Shown here: piece by piece, positions 5,196 through 8,405 of the stretch
How the letters are laid out: every line of letters starts with the position of its first letter
Position numbering within the stretch: position 1 is the first letter of the stretch
Assembly: GCA_016935775.1 (NCBI GenBank)
Contig: JAFGQF010000259.1
Span: 1 to 8,405, forward strand
Source of the DNA: Caldifarciminota bacterium
Lineage (GTDB): Bacteria; Hydrothermota; Tepidihabitantia; Tepidihabitantales; Tepidihabitantaceae
Length of the DNA stretch: 8,405 bases
Direction of reading: 5' to 3'
The notes under the pieces: model-generated
Seen by the model: the letters and a program-made list of their open reading frames with translations, nothing else
What the model was told of the DNA's origin: nothing
The model's database searches: none
Translations under genes and position numbers: made by a program

Positions 5196-7599
5196 GTCGG
5201 CGCCGGCCGGCAGGCCGGAAGCCGCCTTCACGCAGGTTCGCAAGCGCGACGGCAAGACCGTGCCGTTTGACCGCACGAAAATAGTCGAGGCCATTTACCT
5301 GGCCGCCCGGTCGGTCGAGGTCGACGACCGGATGCTGGCCGAGTCGCTGACCGACCGCGTCTGCCGCCGGCTCAAGAGTTCGGCGGAAGCAGCCGTGCCG
5401 TCGGTCGAAGAAATCCAGGACGCGGTCGAGCAGGTGCTGATGGACACCGGCCACGGCCGCATCGCCAAGTCCTACATCCTCTACCGCGAGCGCCAGGCGC
5501 GCAAGCGCATCAAGCGGCTGCTGGCCGAGGAGGAGGAATCCACCCAGTACGCGGTCTTCGTCCACTCGACCGACGACAAGGTGCTGAAGTGGGACCGCGA
5601 CCGCATCAGCCGCGCGCTCGTCCGCGAGACCCACCTGCCCGCCGAGGTGGCGGACCGCATCGCGCTCGAGGTCGAGGAAGTCATCGTCGCCTCCAAGGTG
5701 AAGAACCTCAACACCAGCCTGGTGCGGGAAATCGTCAACACCAAGCTGGTCGAGCACGGCTACGAGGAGCAGCGCAAGCGCCACACGCGGCTCGGGGTCC
5801 CGCTTTACGACGTCGAGCGCATCCTGCTCTTCCCGAACAAGGAAAACGCCAACATCCCGCACAACCCCGAGGCGACCAACATGACCCTGGCCGAGTGGAT
5901 CAACAAGCAGTACGCCCTCGCCTCGGTCTTCGACCCCGAGGTCGCCGACGCCCACACCAACGGCGACATCCACCTCCACGACCTCGGCTTCATCAACCGG
6001 CCCTACTGCTCGGGCCAGTCGCTCGAGTACGTCAAGAAGTTCGGCCTCAACCTGCCCAACGCCCTCTCGATGGCCCGGCCGCCGAAGCACCCGGACACCT
6101 TGATCGCCCAGATGGTGAAATTCTCGGCAGCGCTCCAGGGGCACTTCGCCGGCGCGATCGGCTGGGACGCGGTCAACCTGTTCATCGCGCCGTTCACCGC
6201 CGGGATGCCGGACAAGGACCTGCACCAGCTCGCCCAGATGCTGATTTTCGAGTACTCGCAGCAGAACGTCGCCCGCGGTGGCCAGGCAATCTTCTCGGAC
6301 ATCAACCTCTACTGGGAAATCCCCAAGCACTTCGAGGATGTCGAGGCGATCGGACCGGGCGGTGAGTACACCGGCAAGAAGTACCGTGACTACCTGCCAG
6401 AGGCCCAGCGCTTCGCCTGGGCGATGTTCGACATCTACAAGGAAGGCGACGGCTCGGGCCGGCCGTTCTTCTTCCCCAAGCCGCTGGTCCACATGACCGA
6501 GCGTTTCTTCCAAACCCCGGGCTGGGAGGACTTCCTGCTCCACATCTCCGACGTCGCCGCCGACAAGGGCAACACCTACTACGTCTTCGATCGCGGCGAA
6601 ACCGCCAAGGTCAGCGAGTGCTGCCGGCTCAGCTTCAAGCTCGACAAGAGCGACCTGCAGGACGCCAACACGCCCTGGAAGATGCGCTACAGCGCGCTCC
6701 AGAACGTCACCATCAACCTGCCGCGCATCGCCTTCCTCGCCAACCGCGACGACGAGACGCTCTTCCGGCTGCTCCGCCGCAACCTCGAACTGGCGGTCAA
6801 GGCCCACCTCCAGAAGAAGGACTTCCTCGACCGGCTGCTGGCGCTCAAGGGCGAGGGCCCGCTGGCGTTGCTGACGATGGACCTCGACGGCGAAAGCTAC
6901 CTCCGGATGCACCGCGCGACATTCCTGGTCGGCATCCTGGGTTTGAACGAGCTCGTCCAGTACCACCTCGGCAAGCAGCTCCACGAGTCCGACGAGGCGT
7001 TCCGCTTCGGGCTCAAGGTCGTCGCCTACATGCACCTCGAATGTCACCGGCTGGCGCGCGAGAACGGCGACCTGCACTTCGTGCTCGAGCAGACCCCGGC
7101 CGAGTCCACCGCCTACCGGTTCGCCGGGCTCGACCTCGCCCACTACCCCGAACAGGCCCAGCAGGTCGTCAAGGGCAGTATCGAGGAACGCTCGGCCTAC
7201 TACACCAACTCCACCTACCTCAACGTCAGCGAGCAGGTGGACCCGATCGAGCGGGTCTACCGCGAGGGCAAGTTCCACGATATGATCGAGGCGGGCGCGC
7301 TGACCCACGTCTGGCTGGCCGACTCCCGGCCCCCGAAGGAGTCGATCGCCGGGTTCGTCAAGAAGACCTACCACCGGTCGCGCAACGCCCAGATCGCCTT
7401 CTCCCCCGAGTTCACCGCCTGCCGCTGCGGCCGCACCACCCGCGGCATCGTGGACGTCTGCCCCTGGTGCGGCTCGTCCGAGGTGGATTTCATCACCCGC
7501 GTGACCGGCTACTTCTCGCGGGTATCGGGCTGGAACAAGGGCAAGAAAGCGGAACTGCTCGACCGCTACAAGCCCGGCCTGGGCAACGCCGGCGGGTGA
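5137..7599 (+). CDS. nrdD: Anaerobic (class III) ribonucleoside-triphosphate reductase NrdD
   Basis: It reduces ribonucleoside triphosphates to deoxy forms by glycyl-radical chemistry, without oxygen. From GTG 5137 it is 820 aa. An Ala/Pro/Glu-rich N-terminus precedes an ATP-cone (about 31-122, VRKRDGKTVPF) and a second cone-like segment (about 139-225, DDKVLKWDRDRISRALV), so allosteric control may be doubled. The catalytic barrel has HDLGFINRPYCSG with C291 and SECCRL with C495/C496, the expected places of the active-site cysteines. Near the end, C762, C764, C775 and C778 make the zinc site; the first pair is CRC where homologues usually have CxxC. RVTGYF carries the radical Gly791, followed by the family's WNKGK. 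The enzyme needs the radical-SAM activase NrdG, which is not in the window. It overlaps nrdR by 59 bp and yggU by 4 bp, so coupled translation is likely. NrdR is the expected regulator. Confidence 0.96.
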   Translation: MSVPERRARTEDPAAGSASESAPAGRPEAAFTQVRKRDGKTVPFDRTKIVEAIYLAARSVEVDDRMLAESLTDRVCRRLKSSAEAAVPSVEEIQDAVEQVLMDTGHGRIAKSYILYRERQARKRIKRLLAEEEESTQYAVFVHSTDDKVLKWDRDRISRALVRETHLPAEVADRIALEVEEVIVASKVKNLNTSLVREIVNTKLVEHGYEEQRKRHTRLGVPLYDVERILLFPNKENANIPHNPEATNMTLAEWINKQYALASVFDPEVADAHTNGDIHLHDLGFINRPYCSGQSLEYVKKFGLNLPNALSMARPPKHPDTLIAQMVKFSAALQGHFAGAIGWDAVNLFIAPFTAGMPDKDLHQLAQMLIFEYSQQNVARGGQAIFSDINLYWEIPKHFEDVEAIGPGGEYTGKKYRDYLPEAQRFAWAMFDIYKEGDGSGRPFFFPKPLVHMTERFFQTPGWEDFLLHISDVAADKGNTYYVFDRGETAKVSECCRLSFKLDKSDLQDANTPWKMRYSALQNVTINLPRIAFLANRDDETLFRLLRRNLELAVKAHLQKKDFLDRLLALKGEGPLALLTMDLDGESYLRMHRATFLVGILGLNELVQYHLGKQLHESDEAFRFGLKVVAYMHLECHRLARENGDLHFVLEQTPAESTAYRFAGLDLAHYPEQAQQVVKGSIEERSAYYTNSTYLNVSEQVDPIERVYREGKFHDMIEAGALTHVWLADSRPPKESIAGFVKKTYHRSRNAQIAFSPEFTACRCGRTTRGIVDVCPWCGSSEVDFITRVTGYFSRVSGWNKGKKAELLDRYKPGLGNAGG

Positions 7600-7823
7600 A
7601 ACTGGCGGTAACGGTCCGGCCCGGTTGCCGGACCGAGGCAATCGAAGAGCGGCCCGGCGGGCCGCTCTTCGTTCGTGTCCGCGCCCCGGCAAGAGAGGGC
7701 AGGGCGAACGAAGCGGTGGTGAAACTGGTGGCCCGTCATTTCGGAGTCCCGCGCTCGGCGGTCACGATCATCCGCGGCCTTCGCGGCCGCGACAAGCTGC
7801 TGGAGATCGCCGGCCGCGACTAG
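7596..7823 (+). CDS. yggU: UPF0235 (DUF167) family protein, YggU-like
   Basis: The GTG at 7596 overlaps the nrdD stop in GTGA, a sign of translational coupling. The 75-aa product starts VKLAVTVRPG and has the family pattern: LFVRVRAPAREGRANEAVV (24-42) with the G-x-A-N signature at 35-38, then HFGVPRSAVTIIRG (48-61) and RGRDKLLEI at the end. Length is normal for this small alpha/beta domain. Its biochemical role is not established. Placement after nrdD is probably an operon of convenience. The gene contains an unusually strong hairpin (7643-7671) and shares its last four bases with the convergent RNase gene. Confidence 0.88.
   Translation: MKLAVTVRPGCRTEAIEERPGGPLFVRVRAPAREGRANEAVVKLVARHFGVPRSAVTIIRGLRGRDKLLEIAGRD
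7643..7671 (+). other. 13-bp perfect hairpin within the yggU coding region
   Basis: CGAAGAGCGGCCC (7643-7655), loop GGC, then the exact reverse complement (7659-7671). The stem is very GC-rich and starts 44 bases after the nrdD stop codon. The downstream side reads TTCGTTCG, too poor in T for a classical terminator. Possible roles are attenuation between nrdD and yggU, protection of the nrdD message end, or a slow point for ribosomes. It encodes residues 16-26 of YggU, so it also obeys protein coding. Confidence 0.6.
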
Positions 7824-8405
7824 CTTTCGGCCGCCTCGGTCAGCAACCGGAAATCGGTCGGCAGTATCTGGTAATCGGTCTTGACATCGATCGCCAGCCG
7901 GTAGCGCTTGGCGAACTCGGCCAGCCGGTCGTACCAGTCAGCGGTCAGGAAATCGGTCATCCACGGCGAAGCGAGGATGCGGATGCGCCGGCCGGAAATC
8001 TTCGGCAGCCGGGCGATTATCGCCCGCTCGATCTTCATCGCGATCTCGGGCCGCGACCGTACGCGGCCCGAACCCTTGCAGGTCGGGCAGGTCTCGCACA
8101 TCGAGTACATCATCCCCGGCCGCGTCCGCTCGCGGGTCATCTCCAGCAACCCGAACCGTGAAATGCGCGAGAAATCGGCCTTGGCCCGGTCATTGGCAAG
8201 GTGCGCGCGCAGTTCGTCGACGACCTTCTCGGTGCTCTTGGCGTCCTCCATGTCGATGAAGTCGACGATCAGCAGCCCGGCCAGGTCGCGGAGCCGGATC
8301 TGGCGGGCGATCTCGGCCGCGGCCTCGAGGTTGGTCGACAGGATGAGCTTCTCCGGGTCATCCTCCTTGGACGAGCGGCCGGTGTTGACGTCGATCGCGA
8401 CCATC
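7820..8405 (-). CDS. rng: Ribonuclease G/E family endoribonuclease, C-terminal part
   Basis: This is a single-strand RNA endonuclease of rRNA maturation and mRNA decay. Only the last 194 residues from the first visible Met are present; the N-terminus, including the S1 domain, is outside the window. VAIDVNTG carries an Asp matching E. coli RNase E D303. TNLEAAAEIARQIRLRDLAG follows, then VDFIDM, whose first Asp lies 43 residues after the first, the same spacing as D303-D346. GLLEMTRERTRP precedes the zinc-link CPTCKGSG, again 58 residues after the second Asp as in E. coli. Only 85 residues follow the zinc-link and there is no long disordered scaffold, so it is RNase G-like rather than a full RNase E. 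All visible catalytic residues are intact. Its TAG overlaps the yggU TAG on the other strand. Confidence 0.93.
   Translation of the reverse strand, partial: MVAIDVNTGRSSKEDDPEKLILSTNLEAAAEIARQIRLRDLAGLLIVDFIDMEDAKSTEKVVDELRAHLANDRAKADFSRISRFGLLEMTRERTRPGMMYSMCETCPTCKGSGRVRSRPEIAMKIERAIIARLPKISGRRIRILASPWMTDFLTADWYDRLAEFAKRYRLAIDVKTDYQILPTDFRLLTEAAES

Noticed and set aside
6618..7595. Long plus-strand frame running through nrdD into yggU
   Set aside because: Only the last 75 codons from GTG 7596 are a real gene. The earlier part is an out-of-frame Arg/Pro-rich shadow of nrdD.
5119..7692. 857-codon open frame on the minus strand
   Set aside because: Antisense to nrdD in codon register, with low-complexity Val/Leu/Glu/Asp-rich translation. 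It is the same composition effect. Its length is impressive but the plus strand has all NrdD motifs.
1..8405. Mobile element, CRISPR, tRNA, rRNA or defence system
   Set aside because: No transposase, integrase, spacer-repeat array, CCA-ended cloverleaf or toxin-antitoxin pair was seen on either strand. Gene content is housekeeping plus secreted proteins.

Overview
The window is high-GC bacterial chromosome with six protein genes and no sign of phage, transposon, CRISPR array or RNA gene. It looks like an uncultured anaerobe: the only ribonucleotide reductase seen is the oxygen-sensitive class III enzyme. Secreted proteins built from PKD-like, nidogen-like and CARDB-like modules around an M14 peptidase resemble those of candidate phyla such as WOR-3/Stahlbacteria. 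That placement is an inference from style, not from a marker gene.

Left part (1-3406, minus strand): a short exported protein with two PKD-like domains (2732-3406) lies upstream of a large secreted modular M14 zinc carboxypeptidase (1-2666, C-terminus outside the window). The peptidase has its own good promoter (2700-2727) and a perfect AGGAGG before a GTG start. Both proteins are predicted to act outside the cytoplasm, in degradation or binding of extracellular polymer.

Middle (3407-4679): a 111-bp divergent promoter region separates the PKD gene from thiL (3518-4483, plus strand; thiamine-monophosphate kinase). The 196-bp gap after thiL holds a hairpin, an 11-bp repeat spaced exactly 100 bp, and a near-consensus promoter with inverted repeats for the next operon.

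Right part (4680-8405): a tight plus-strand operon nrdR-nrdD-yggU. NrdR (ATP-cone/zinc-ribbon repressor) overlaps nrdD by 59 bp; NrdD (class III anaerobic reductase with two tandem ATP-cone-like segments, a zinc site and the glycyl-radical motif) overlaps a 75-residue UPF0235/YggU protein by 4 bp. The yggU gene meets the 3' end of an RNase G/E-family gene head-on, and the two share the bases CTAG. The logic is that NrdR senses nucleotide state and represses the reductase it is co-transcribed with. No nrdG activase gene is present in the window.

I did not find a clearly new multi-gene system. The most interesting points are regulatory: repeated and inverted elements at the nrdR promoter, a 13-bp perfect hairpin inside yggU just after nrdD, promoters placed so close to start codons that some transcripts may be leaderless, and a possible CxC zinc ligand pair in NrdD.
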